This document shows, piece after piece, positions 1 through 7,694 of a stretch of DNA of 64,000 nt. The notes beneath the pieces are model-generated. The model ran no database searches. It saw only the letters and a list, made by a program, of their open reading frames with translations, and was not told the origin of the DNA. Where the stretch lies: the NCBI GenBank assembly GCA_963750255.1, contig CAVVPZ010000006.1, forward strand, positions 434,001 through 498,000. The letters are read 5' to 3'. The DNA comes from DATLED01 sp963750255. GTDB taxonomy: Bacteria > Actinomycetota > Acidimicrobiia > Acidimicrobiales > CADCTF01. The stretch's first letter is position 1, and every line of letters starts with the position of its first letter. The translations under genes were made by a program, and so were the position numbers.

Positions 1-305
1 AGATCCGCATCCGACTCAAGGCCTACGACCACGAGGTCCTCGACCAGTCGACCAAGAAGATCGTCGAGACGGTGCTCCGCACCTCGGCCAAGGTCAAGGG
101 CCCCGTGCCCCTGCCCACCGAGAAGCACCGCTACACGGTCATCCGCTCGCCCCACAAGTACAAGGACAGCCGCGAGCACTTCGAGATGCGCATCCACAAG
201 CGCCTCCTCGACATCGTCGAGCACACCCCCAAGACGGTGGACTCGCTCCAGCGTCTCGAGGTTCCCGCCGGCGTGGAGATCGAGATCAAGCTCCAGCAGG
301 CCTGA
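1..305 (+). CDS. rpsJ: 30S ribosomal protein S10, partial (5' end outside window)
   Basis: C-terminal 100 residues of S10, the small-subunit head protein that also acts as NusE in transcription antitermination. The readable frame begins at base 3 with IRIRLKAYDHEVLD, which lies about five residues after the usual start, and it ends LEVPAGVEIEIKLQQA. The motif SPHKYKDSREHFEMR is typical of the family. It is normally first in the S10 operon, directly before rplC. Here a membrane-protein gene follows 8 bases after its stop instead. Confidence 0.97.
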   Translation, partial: IRIRLKAYDHEVLDQSTKKIVETVLRTSAKVKGPVPLPTEKHRYTVIRSPHKYKDSREHFEMRIHKRLLDIVEHTPKTVDSLQRLEVPAGVEIEIKLQQA

Positions 306-313
306 GCCACTAC

Positions 314-1855
314 TTGTCCGACGATCTGACTACGGCCCCCGTCGAGAGCGGGGGCCGAGTCGCGTCCCGGCTGCGGGCCAACGTGGTCTCGGTGGTGTTG
401 CTGGGCGTCGCCGGCGGCGCCTTTCGATTGTGGTTCATCGTCTCTCCCCTCGGTCTTCCCGACGCCGACGAAGCCATCGTCGGACTCATGGCCCGCGAGG
501 CGCTCCACGGTGGGTTCCAAGCGTTCTTCTGGGGACAGGAATACGGGGGCAGCCAGGAGCCGCTCCTCGTCGCCCTTCTTCTCGGCCTCGGATTTCCGAT
601 CCGCTGGGCGCTGGAGGCCGTCCCGGTCGGGCTCCACGCCGGCACCGCGCTCCTCGTGTGGCGCCTCGGGCTGCGAACCATCGACCGCGCCGGAGGAGCG
701 GCCCTGGCGGCGGCGACGTGTTGGGCGCTCTCGGCCCCGGCCATCTGGTGGTCGACCAAGGAGCGCGGGTTCTACGGCGTCACGCTCGTCTGTGGGCTCG
801 CCGGCCTGCTCGCCTTGGTGCGGCTCGCTCGCCCATCCCCGGATGACCGTGTCCCGCCACCGACGGATGCGGCCCTTGCGGGCCTGGCCTTCGGTCTCGG
901 GTGGTGGGCGTCGCCCCAGATCCTCCACTTCGCCGTGCCCGGCATGGCGTGGTTCGCCTGGTCGATGCGCCGGCGAGGGTCGGAATTGGCCCGCGTGGTG
1001 CCCACGGCGGCGGCGGCGACGCTGCTCGGCGCCCTGCCCTGGATCTGGGCCAACGTGGCCACGGGCCTGGCATCGCTCCACTCCGACGGCCCCCGCGCCC
1101 ACTACGGCGATCCGTTCACCGTCTTCTTCCGCTACGGCCTACCGATGATCCTCGGCTTGAAGGCACCGATCACGCTCGCGTGGGTCTTCCCTGGCGCGTG
1201 GCCCCTCTACGCCGTAGCCCTCGGATCGATCCTGGTGCTGCTCCTGTTGCGCCCGCGCTCCTTGCGGCCGGTTCTCGGATGCGTCGCCGCGTACCCGGTC
1301 GTCTTCGCCCTCCTCCCCACGGGCTTCTACTACGGCGAGCCTCGGTATCTCTTCTACCTGTGGCCCCTGCTCGCGCTCGCCCTCGGATGGACGCTGGCCC
1401 AGTTGCCTTCGGCGGCCCGCGTCGTCGCCGTTCTTGCACTCGTCGGGCTCACCGTGGGGGGCGTGTCCCGGATGACCCGCGTGTCGGGCCCACCAGGCCT
1501 CCCGTTCGAAGACGTCTCCCCTCGGCCGATCTCCGGACTGGTGGCCACCCTCGATCGGGTGGGGTCAGACCGGGTCTTCGCCGACTACTGGGTGGCTTCG
1601 AGGCTCACGCTGGAGACCGACGGTCGGATCGTGGCGTCTGCGATTGACTTCCAACGGGATCGCAGCGCCGCCCGGACCGTGCGCGAGGCCCAGCATCCGA
1701 TCTTCGTCGACGCCGCGAGGTGTCACGGACGAGTGGCGGCCGCGCTCGAGGAGCAAGGGGCCACGTTCGAGTCCTATGACGTCGGCGGTGTCTGGGACGT
1801 CGTCGTTCCGCACGGCCGCTTCCGACCGGAGGATCTCGGCCTTCAGCCCTGCTGA
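314..1855 (+). CDS. GT-C type membrane glycosyltransferase-like protein, inserted in the S10 operon
   Basis: 513-residue polytopic membrane protein with about ten hydrophobic segments spread over residues 25-380 and a soluble tail of about 120 residues. The acidic cluster PDADEA in the first extracytoplasmic loop (about residue 48) followed by WGQEYGGSQEP resembles the catalytic loop of GT-C enzymes such as polyprenol-phosphate mannosyl/arabinosyltransferases and Pmt/ArnT relatives. Those enzymes transfer sugars from lipid carriers outside the membrane. Family assignment rests on topology and this loop only; the donor and acceptor are unknown. The start is TTG, 8 bases after the rpsJ stop, with no clear Shine-Dalgarno sequence, which suggests translational coupling. 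Its place between rpsJ and rplC is unusual, and a fresh promoter follows it. Confidence 0.7.
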   Translation: MSDDLTTAPVESGGRVASRLRANVVSVVLLGVAGGAFRLWFIVSPLGLPDADEAIVGLMAREALHGGFQAFFWGQEYGGSQEPLLVALLLGLGFPIRWALEAVPVGLHAGTALLVWRLGLRTIDRAGGAALAAATCWALSAPAIWWSTKERGFYGVTLVCGLAGLLALVRLARPSPDDRVPPPTDAALAGLAFGLGWWASPQILHFAVPGMAWFAWSMRRRGSELARVVPTAAAATLLGALPWIWANVATGLASLHSDGPRAHYGDPFTVFFRYGLPMILGLKAPITLAWVFPGAWPLYAVALGSILVLLLLRPRSLRPVLGCVAAYPVVFALLPTGFYYGEPRYLFYLWPLLALALGWTLAQLPSAARVVAVLALVGLTVGGVSRMTRVSGPPGLPFEDVSPRPISGLVATLDRVGSDRVFADYWVASRLTLETDGRIVASAIDFQRDRSAARTVREAQHPIFVDAARCHGRVAAALEEQGATFESYDVGGVWDVVVPHGRFRPEDLGLQPC

Positions 1856-1887
1856 CCTCGAGTGTGCAGAGCGCCCGTTCATCTCGT

Positions 1888-1916
1888 TTGGACAACGAGG
1901 TTGGCATCGATACAAT
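1888..1916 (+). promoter_or_regulatory. Sigma-70 type promoter for the rplC-led operon
   Basis: TTGGAC (1888-1893) and TACAAT (1911-1916) are separated by exactly 17 bases, an excellent vegetative promoter. Transcription would start near 1923, giving a leader of about 150 bases before rplC. It restarts the ribosomal operon downstream of the inserted glycosyltransferase gene. Confidence 0.75.
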
Positions 1917-2005
1917 GGTCCGGTCCTGTCCAGCCTTGGCCAGGAAGCAATCGACGTCTGCGATCGGCCCAGCCTTGCAGGGGACCTCGCAGCACAAGCG
2001 AACGA

Positions 2006-2033
2006 GCTCCGCTCGGGTGCGCCCGAGCGGAGC
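2006..2033 (+). promoter_or_regulatory. Perfect 12-bp hairpin in the rplC leader
   Basis: GCTCCGCTCGGG, loop TGCG, CCCGAGCGGAGC: twelve uninterrupted pairs, followed by GTTTGTGTGT. The self-complementary hexamer GAGCTC occurs both at the foot of this hairpin (2004-2009) and just before the rplC start (2069-2074), so an alternative pairing that covers the initiation region is possible. It could be an attenuator or a ribosomal-protein binding leader, as S10 operons of other bacteria are autoregulated by L4. That role is inferred. Confidence 0.6.
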
Positions 2034-2075
2034 GTTTGTGTGTAAGCGGCTACGAGCAACGAAGAAAGAGCTCCA

Positions 2076-2720
2076 ATGGCATCCAAAGCGATCGTCGGCG
2101 AAAAGGTCGGCATGACACAGATCTGGGACGACCAGAACCGTGCCATCCCGGTCACCGTCGTGCGGGTCACCCCGGCACGCATCGTCCAGGTCAAGACCCC
2201 CGAGACCGACGGCTACGCGGCCGTCCAGGTCACCTACGGCACCCAGAAGGTCCAGCGCCTCAGCGGCGGCGAGGCCGGCCACTTCGCCAGCGCAGGCGTC
2301 GACCCCGGCAAGAAGCTCGTCGAGCTCAAAGTCGACGACACCGACGGCTACGTCGTCGCCCAGGAACTGCGGGTCGACGTCTTCTCCGCCGGTGAGAAGG
2401 TCGACGTCACTGCCATCTCCAAGGGCAAGGGCTTCGCCGGCGGCATGAAGCGCCACAACTTCAAGGGCATGGGCGCCAGCCACGGCAACCACAAGCACCA
2501 TCGAGCCCCCGGCTCGATCGGCGCCTGCGCCACCCCGGCCCGCGTGTTCAAGGGCACGAAGATGGCGGGTCACATGGGCGCCGAGCGGGTGACCACCCTC
2601 AACCTCGAAGTGGTCCAGGCCGACGGCGAGCGCGACCTCCTCCTCGTCAAGGGTGCCGTCCCCGGCCCCCGGGGCGGGCTCGTCATCATCCGTAGCGCCG
2701 TGAAGGGAGGGTCCAAGTAA
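2076..2720 (+). CDS. rplC: 50S ribosomal protein L3
   Basis: 214-residue L3, an early 23S rRNA-binding assembly protein near the peptidyl transferase centre. The sequence starts MASKAIVGEKVGMTQIW and contains the conserved loop FKGMGASHGNHKHHRAPGS (about residues 129-147), which carries the methylated Gln/His region. Length is normal. The purine-rich AAGAAAGAG upstream can serve as ribosome-binding site. Its stop overlaps the rplD start by one base (TAATG), a pattern repeated through this operon. Confidence 0.98.
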   Translation: MASKAIVGEKVGMTQIWDDQNRAIPVTVVRVTPARIVQVKTPETDGYAAVQVTYGTQKVQRLSGGEAGHFASAGVDPGKKLVELKVDDTDGYVVAQELRVDVFSAGEKVDVTAISKGKGFAGGMKRHNFKGMGASHGNHKHHRAPGSIGACATPARVFKGTKMAGHMGAERVTTLNLEVVQADGERDLLLVKGAVPGPRGGLVIIRSAVKGGSK

Positions 2721-3349
2721 TGGCCACCATCGACATCCGCACCAAGGATGGCGGCACCGCCGGCTCAGTCGAGCTCGACGACGCCATCTTCGGTATCCAG
2801 CCCAACGTGCCGGTCATGCACCAGGTCGTGACCGCCCAGCTCGCCGCCGCTCGGAGCGGCACCCAGAGCACCCTCACCCGGGCCGAGGTCCGAGGTGGCG
2901 GCGCAAAGCCGTGGCGGCAGAAGGGCACCGGCCGCGCCCGTGCCGGCTCCACCCGTGCACCCCACTGGACCGGCGGTGGCGTGGCGATGGGCCCCAAGCC
3001 CCGGAGCTACAAGCAGAAGACACCCAAGAAGATGGTCCAGTTGGCACTGCGCTCGGCGCTGTCCGACCGGGCGAGCGAAGACCGAGTCGCGGTCGTCGAG
3101 GCCTGGGACTGGCCGACGCCCAAGACCAAGGACGCCGCCGCCGCCCTGGTCAGCCTCGGTATCGAGGGCAAGGTCCTCCTCGTGGTCGGCCCCGACGACG
3201 AGGTCGCCTTCAAGGCCTTCCGCAACCTGACCCACGTCCACATCCAGGTGGCCGGCGAACTCAACGCCTACGACACGTTGTGCTGCGACTGGATCGTGTT
3301 CACCAAGGACGCCCTTCCCGGCGCTTCGACGGAAGGGACGGAGTCCTGA
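2720..3349 (+). CDS. rplD: 50S ribosomal protein L4
   Basis: 209-residue L4, which lines the nascent peptide exit tunnel and in many bacteria represses the S10 operon. The basic extended loop with GGGAKPWRQKGTGRAR (about residues 57-72) and the GGGVAMGPKPRSY motif are clear. The C-terminal half has the usual Rossmann-like fold residues. It overlaps both neighbours by one base, so translation is coupled. If it regulates its own operon, the leader hairpin before rplC is the candidate target (inference). Confidence 0.98.
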   Translation: MATIDIRTKDGGTAGSVELDDAIFGIQPNVPVMHQVVTAQLAAARSGTQSTLTRAEVRGGGAKPWRQKGTGRARAGSTRAPHWTGGGVAMGPKPRSYKQKTPKKMVQLALRSALSDRASEDRVAVVEAWDWPTPKTKDAAAALVSLGIEGKVLLVVGPDDEVAFKAFRNLTHVHIQVAGELNAYDTLCCDWIVFTKDALPGASTEGTES

Positions 3350-3633
3350 TGCGTGATCCCCGCGACGTCATCCTGAAGCCGGTCGTGTCCGAGAAGTCCT
3401 ACGGGCTGCTCGACAACGGCGTCTACACCTTCGTCGTCCACCCAGACTCCAACAAGACCGAGATCAAGATGGCGATCGAAGCCATCTTCAACGTCAAGGT
3501 CGACAAGGTGAACACGCTCAACCGCAAGGGAAAGCGCAAGCGCCGCCGGCAGTTCTACGGCACCCGTCCCGACACCAAGCGTGCCATCGTGACCCTCCGG
3601 GGCGACGATCGCATCGATCTGTTCGAAGGTTAA
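3349..3633 (+). CDS. rplW: 50S ribosomal protein L23
   Basis: 94-residue L23, which sits at the exit-tunnel rim and docks trigger factor and SRP. It begins MRDPRDVILKPVVSEKSY and has the conserved VNTLNRKGKRKRRR RNA-binding loop, then RPDTKRAIVTL near the C terminus. The ATG at 3349 overlaps the rplD stop (TGATG), which fixes the start. Length is normal for actinobacteria. Confidence 0.97.
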   Translation: MRDPRDVILKPVVSEKSYGLLDNGVYTFVVHPDSNKTEIKMAIEAIFNVKVDKVNTLNRKGKRKRRRQFYGTRPDTKRAIVTLRGDDRIDLFEG

Positions 3634-3638
3634 GAACC

Positions 3639-4484
3639 ATGGCCCTTCGCAAACGCAAGCCCACCAGCGCCGGCCGTCGTTTCCAGACGACGTCGGACTT
3701 CTCCGAGATCACCACCACCGAGCCGGAAAAGTCTCTTCTCGAGCCAAAGCACCGCACCGGTGGTCGCAACTCCTACGGGCGCAAGACGGCTCGTCACCGT
3801 GGCGGCGGACACAAGCAGCAGTACCGGGTCATCGACTTCAAGCGCAACAAGGACGGCGTGCCCGCCAAGGTCGCGTCGATCGAGTACGACCCCAACCGCA
3901 ACGCTCGCATCTGCCTGCTGCACTACCTCGATGGCGAGAAGCGCTACATCATCGCCCCCCGCAACGTCGTGGTCGGCGACATGCTCCAGAGCGGCCAGGG
4001 CGCCGAGATCCGACCCGGTAACGCGCTCCCGCTGCGCTACGTGCCCGTCGGCACCGTCGTGCACAACGTCGAACTCAAGCCGGGCGCCGGAGCCAAGCTC
4101 GCTCGCGGCGCAGGCATGAGCGTTCAGCTCGTGGCCAAGGAAGGCGACTTCGCCACCCTGCGGCTCCCCTCGACCGAGATGCGGCGCGTGCCGATCGACT
4201 GCCGCGGCACCGTGGGCGAAGTCGGCAACGCGGAGGCCGAACTGATCAAGATCGGCAAAGCCGGCCGCAACCGCTGGAAGGGCGTTCGCCCCCAGACCCG
4301 CGGTGTGGCCATGAACCCCGTCGACCACCCCCTCGGCGGTGGCGAAGGCAAGACCTCCGGTGGCCGCCACCCGGTCTCGCCATGGGGCAAGCCCGAGGGC
4401 CGCACCCGGTCCAAGAAGAAGGAATCGAACCAGCTCATCATCCGGCGTCGCCGCACCCGCGGCGTCGCGGAGGTAGGGAAGCCA
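3639..4484 (+). CDS. rplB: 50S ribosomal protein L2 (no stop before rpsS)
   Basis: L2, needed for subunit association and peptidyl transfer. It starts MALRKRKPTSAGRR and contains the C-terminal domain motif GVAMNPVDHPLGGGEG with the functionally important His (about residue 229), ending SNQLIIRRRRTRG. The reading frame has no stop after this point and runs in frame straight into the rpsS ATG at 4485, so the literal ORF is a 374-residue L2-S19 fusion (3639-4763). A ribosome-binding-like GGAGG (4469-4473) still precedes the S19 start. One base more or less near 4460 would give L2 its own stop, so a consensus error is the likelier reading; a true fusion is possible. Confidence 0.93.
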
Positions 4485-4763
4485 ATGCCGCGTAGCCTCA
4501 AAAAGGGTCCGTTCGTCGACGACCACCTTCTCAAGAAGGTGGACGCCCTCAACGCCAACAACGAGAAGCGAGTGATCAAGACCTGGTCTCGACGCTCGAC
4601 GATCATCCCCGACATGGTCGGCCACACCGTCGCCGTCCACGACGGACGCAAGCATGTGCCCGTTTACCTCACCGAGTCGATGGTCGGACACAAGCTGGGC
4701 GAGTTCGCTCCCACCCGTACGTTCCGGTTCCACGCCGGCCAGGAGCGGGGGGCGCGACGGTAA
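4485..4763 (+). CDS. rpsS: 30S ribosomal protein S19
   Basis: 92-residue S19, which forms a complex with S13 in the head of the small subunit. The diagnostic start MPRSLKKGPFVDDHL, the motif WSRRSTIIPDMVGHT and the C-terminal LGEFAPTRTFRFHAG are all present, and length is standard. It is in the same frame as the upstream rplB with no intervening stop. AGGGA lies four bases before the ATG and GGAGG eleven bases before, so independent initiation is plausible. Its stop overlaps the rplV start. Confidence 0.96.
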   Translation: MPRSLKKGPFVDDHLLKKVDALNANNEKRVIKTWSRRSTIIPDMVGHTVAVHDGRKHVPVYLTESMVGHKLGEFAPTRTFRFHAGQERGARR

Positions 4764-5470
4764 TGGCCAACGGCTCTGGAGTGAAGACCAACGAGCGCCC
4801 CGGCACCCGGGCGGTCGCCAAGTACATCCGCATCTCGCCTTACAAGGTTCGTGAGGTGCTCGACCTCGTCCGTGGCCAGCACGTGCAGCGGGCAGCGGAG
4901 ATCCTGCGCTTCTCCGAGCGCGACGCCGCCTTCGTCGTGGCCAAGGTCCTGGCTTCGGCCGTGGCCAACGCCGAGAACAACGACGGCATCGACCCCGAAG
5001 AGCTCTACGTCTCAGCCTGCTACGCCGATGAGGGCGTCACCATCAAGCGGTTCAAGCCCCGCGCCCGTGGCCGGGCCGGTCGTATCCGCAAGCGCACCTG
5101 CCACATCACGATCATCGTCAGCCGTATGCCCGCGGACCAGTTGGCCCGGTTCCGGACCAAGCAGGCCGCCGAGCAGGCGTCGCGCCGTCAGCGCCGCGTG
5201 GCCGGGGGCCGCAGCGGTGACACCCAGCCCGGCGGTGCCGGGCGGGCGGGCCGCTTCCGTCGCAACCGCGGGGGCGCCGACGACGCGACCGCCGCAGCCG
5301 TCGAGAGCGACGACGCAGTCGAGGATCAGATCGAAGACGAAGAGGCCATCGAGGACGAAGAGTTCGTCGGGGCCAACGCCGAAGTGATCGAGGACATCGA
5401 GGCCAGCAGCGACGAGCCCGAGCCCGAGGCCGAAGGCGAAGACGTGACGGACGAGGAAGAGGGCAACTAG
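4763..5470 (+). CDS. rplV: 50S ribosomal protein L22 with long acidic C-terminal tail
   Basis: 235 residues, about twice the usual L22. Residues 1-125 are the normal L22 core, which binds 23S rRNA and forms part of the exit-tunnel constriction, with the hairpin motif FKPRARGRAGRIRKRTCHI. The remaining 110 residues are low complexity: first Gln/Arg/Gly rich, then strongly acidic with runs of Asp and Glu (EDQIEDEEAIEDEE). Such tails are known on some actinobacterial L22 proteins, but their role is unclear. The ATG overlaps the rpsS stop (TAATG) and the stop overlaps the rpsC GTG. Confidence 0.96.
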   Translation: MANGSGVKTNERPGTRAVAKYIRISPYKVREVLDLVRGQHVQRAAEILRFSERDAAFVVAKVLASAVANAENNDGIDPEELYVSACYADEGVTIKRFKPRARGRAGRIRKRTCHITIIVSRMPADQLARFRTKQAAEQASRRQRRVAGGRSGDTQPGGAGRAGRFRRNRGGADDATAAAVESDDAVEDQIEDEEAIEDEEFVGANAEVIEDIEASSDEPEPEAEGEDVTDEEEGN

Positions 5471-6390
5471 TGGGACAGAAGGTCAACCCGTACGGGTTCC
5501 GCCTCGGTATCACGACCGACTGGAAGTCGCGTTGGTTCAACGACGACAACTACCAGGACTGGGTCATCGAGGACTGGAAGATCCGCAGCTATCTCATGAG
5601 TCAGCTCGAGCGCGCCGCGGTGAGCCGCATCGAGATCGAGCGCACCCGTGACCGTCTCCGCATCGACGTGCACACCGCTCGCCCGGGCATCGTCATCGGT
5701 CGCCGAGGCGCCGAAGCCGATCGTCTTCGCGCTCACCTGGGCAAGATCACTGGCAACAACAAGGTCCAGCTCAACATCCAAGAGATCAAGCAGCCCGAGC
5801 TCGATGCCGCGTTGATGGCCCAGGCCATCGCCGACCAGCTCGCAGGCCGGGTCAGCTTCCGTCGGGCCATGAAGCGCACCGTGCAGACGGTGCTCAAGGC
5901 CGGCGCCCAAGGCATCCGGGTGCAGTGCTCGGGTCGCCTCGGCGGGTCGGAAATGAGCCGCAAGGAGTTCTACCGCGAGGGTCGGGTGCCGCTCCACACG
6001 TTGCGGGCCGACATCGACTACGGCTTCCGCGAGGCCAAGACTCCCCAGGGTCGCATCGGGGTCAAGGTCTGGATCTACAAGGGCGACATCCTCCCCTACA
6101 AGGTCTCTCCCGACGACAAGATCAGCCGGGAGGCCGACATGGCCACCGGCGGCACCTCGGGCCAGGGCCAGCCTCGCGAGCGTCGGGTCATCAGCTCCGG
6201 CGGTGGCGCCCAGCGTCGCCGGCCCGAGGCCGGCGAGGGCGGTGCGGTCGACGAGGCCGCCACCGAGACGCCGGCTCCGATCGTGGGCGAGGTGGATCCG
6301 GCTCTCGAGCGTCTCATCGCCGAGGAGGAGGAGATCGAGCGCCGCACCCGCGAGCACCACGAGGCTCCCCACTTCAAGAAGGACGAGTAA
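5470..6390 (+). CDS. rpsC: 30S ribosomal protein S3 with charged C-terminal tail
   Basis: 306-residue S3, located at the mRNA entry channel. The start GQKVNPYGFRLGIT, the KH-domain GxxG-type loop in PGIVIGRRGAEADR (about residue 75) and the C-terminal domain ending GVKVWIYKGDILPYK are typical. Residues 215-306 are a family-variable tail rich in Gly, Arg and then Glu (EEEEIERRTREHHE). The GTG start overlaps the rplV stop by one base. It is the second neighbouring ribosomal protein with an acidic extension. Confidence 0.97.
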   Translation: MGQKVNPYGFRLGITTDWKSRWFNDDNYQDWVIEDWKIRSYLMSQLERAAVSRIEIERTRDRLRIDVHTARPGIVIGRRGAEADRLRAHLGKITGNNKVQLNIQEIKQPELDAALMAQAIADQLAGRVSFRRAMKRTVQTVLKAGAQGIRVQCSGRLGGSEMSRKEFYREGRVPLHTLRADIDYGFREAKTPQGRIGVKVWIYKGDILPYKVSPDDKISREADMATGGTSGQGQPRERRVISSGGGAQRRRPEAGEGGAVDEAATETPAPIVGEVDPALERLIAEEEEIERRTREHHEAPHFKKDE

Positions 6391-6396
6391 GCCGAC

Positions 6397-6819
6397 ATGT
6401 TGATGCCCCGCAAGGTCAAGCACCGCAAGCAGCACCGCGGCCGCATGACGGGCGCTGCCAAGGGAGGCACGTCCATCACGTTCGGCGACTACGCCATCCA
6501 GGCCCTCGAGCCCGGCTGGATCACCGCTCGTCAGATCGAGGCCGCTCGTATCGCAATGACCCGCCACGTCAAGCGTGGCGGCAAGGTCTGGATCCGGGTC
6601 TTCCCGGACAAGCCCGTCACCCAGAAGCCGGCCGAAACCCGCATGGGCTCGGGCAAGGGCAACCCCGAGTTCTGGGTCGCCGTCGTCAAGCCCGGCCGCA
6701 TCATGTTCGAGCTCGGCGGCGTGCCGCCCGAGTTGGCCAAGGCCGCCATGGAGCGCGCCATCCAGAAGCTGCCCATCAAGGCGCGGTTCCTGCAGCGCAG
6801 CGAGGAGGTCGAGGTCTGA
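6397..6819 (+). CDS. rplP: 50S ribosomal protein L16
   Basis: 140-residue L16, which contacts the A-site tRNA elbow on the large subunit. It starts MLMPRKVKHRKQHRG, the universal N terminus of L16, and has FPDKPVTQKPAETRMGSGKG (about residues 68-87) with the Arg that is hydroxylated in some bacteria. The length is normal. It follows rpsC by six bases and its stop overlaps the rpmC start. Confidence 0.98.
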   Translation: MLMPRKVKHRKQHRGRMTGAAKGGTSITFGDYAIQALEPGWITARQIEAARIAMTRHVKRGGKVWIRVFPDKPVTQKPAETRMGSGKGNPEFWVAVVKPGRIMFELGGVPPELAKAAMERAIQKLPIKARFLQRSEEVEV

Positions 6820-7046
6820 TGCCGAACAAGGCAGCCAACGAAGTACGCGAGCTAGCCGACGCCGAGCTCGAGACCCGCCTCGGCGAGGCCAAGCAGGAGC
6901 TGTTCAACCTGCGCTTCCGCAATGTCACGGGACAGCTCGACAACTCGGCCCGCATCGGCCAGGTCCGTCGAGAGGTGGCCCGAATCGAAACGATCCTCCG
7001 CCAGCGCGAGATCGCGGCGGCCGAGGCCACGGAGAACAATGCATGA
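6819..7046 (+). CDS. rpmC: 50S ribosomal protein L29
   Basis: 75-residue L29, a two-helix protein beside L23 at the tunnel exit. The motif ELFNLRFRNVTGQLDN (about residues 27-42) followed by IGQVRREVARIETIL is diagnostic. The ATG overlaps the rplP stop (TGATG) and the stop overlaps the rpsQ start (ATGA), which supports both ends. Confidence 0.97.
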   Translation: MPNKAANEVRELADAELETRLGEAKQELFNLRFRNVTGQLDNSARIGQVRREVARIETILRQREIAAAEATENNA

Positions 7047-7327
7047 GTGACGACACCACCACCGACGCCGTAGCCCGCCCCAACGCCCGCAAGGTGCGCG
7101 AGGGCATCGTGGCTTCGGCCGCCGGCGACAAGACCGGCATCGTCGAGGTCATCGAGCGCGTCCGCCACCCCCGGTACTTCAAGACCGTGCAGCGGACCAA
7201 GCGGCTCCACTTCCACGACGAGAACAACGACGTGCGCGTCGGCGATCGCGTCCGCGTCCAGGAGACCCGGCCGCTGTCCAAGCTGAAGCGCTGGCGTCTC
7301 CTCGAAGTGCTGGAGCGGGCCCGATGA
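7043..7327 (+). CDS. rpsQ: 30S ribosomal protein S17
   Basis: 94-residue S17, an OB-fold primary 16S rRNA-binding protein. After a variable N terminus the family core is clear: GIVASAAGDKTGIVEV, the RHPRYFKTVQRTKR loop and the C-terminal RPLSKLKRWRLLEVLERA. It starts within the rpmC stop (ATGA) and overlaps rplN by four bases, keeping the operon fully coupled. Confidence 0.97.
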   Translation: MSDDTTTDAVARPNARKVREGIVASAAGDKTGIVEVIERVRHPRYFKTVQRTKRLHFHDENNDVRVGDRVRVQETRPLSKLKRWRLLEVLERAR

Positions 7328-7692
7328 TCCAACAGGAATCCCGACTCCGCGTGGCCGACAACAGTGGTGCCCGCGAGGTGCTCTGCATCAAGGTGCTCGG
7401 CGGCTCGAAGCGGCGCTACGCCGCCATCGGCGACATCTTCGTCGCCACCGTCAAGGACGCCATTCCCGGTGCTGCGGTCAAAAAGGGTGACGTCGTCAAG
7501 TGCGTCGTCGTCCGGACCAAGAAGGAGCGGCGCCGCCCCGACGGCAGCTACATCCGCTTCGACGAGAACGCTGCCGTTCTCATCAACGACCAGATGCAGC
7601 CCCGCGGCACCCGCATCTTCGGTCCGGTCGGGCGCGAACTCCGCGACAAGAAGTTCATGCGCATCGTGTCGCTGGCTCCGGAGGTGTTGTAA
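7324..7692 (+). CDS. rplN: 50S ribosomal protein L14
   Basis: 122-residue L14, which forms an inter-subunit bridge and is the docking site of the silencing factor RsfS. It starts MIQQESRLRVADNSGAREV, as almost all bacterial L14 proteins do, and contains GDVVKCVVVRTKK and the C-terminal GPVGRELRDKKFMRIVSLAPEV. It has exactly the family length and starts inside the rpsQ stop. Confidence 0.98.
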   Translation: MIQQESRLRVADNSGAREVLCIKVLGGSKRRYAAIGDIFVATVKDAIPGAAVKKGDVVKCVVVRTKKERRRPDGSYIRFDENAAVLINDQMQPRGTRIFGPVGRELRDKKFMRIVSLAPEVL

Positions 7693-7694
7693 CC

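Noticed and set aside
1856..2075. tRNA or other structured RNA gene between the glycosyltransferase gene and rplC
   Set aside because: The hairpin is present, but there is no cloverleaf, no T-loop sequence and no CCA-type end; a promoter and leader explain the region.
3630..4733. 367-residue minus-strand open frame across rplB and rpsS
   Set aside because: Fully antisense to ribosomal protein genes with unmistakable sequence; a shadow of third-position GC.
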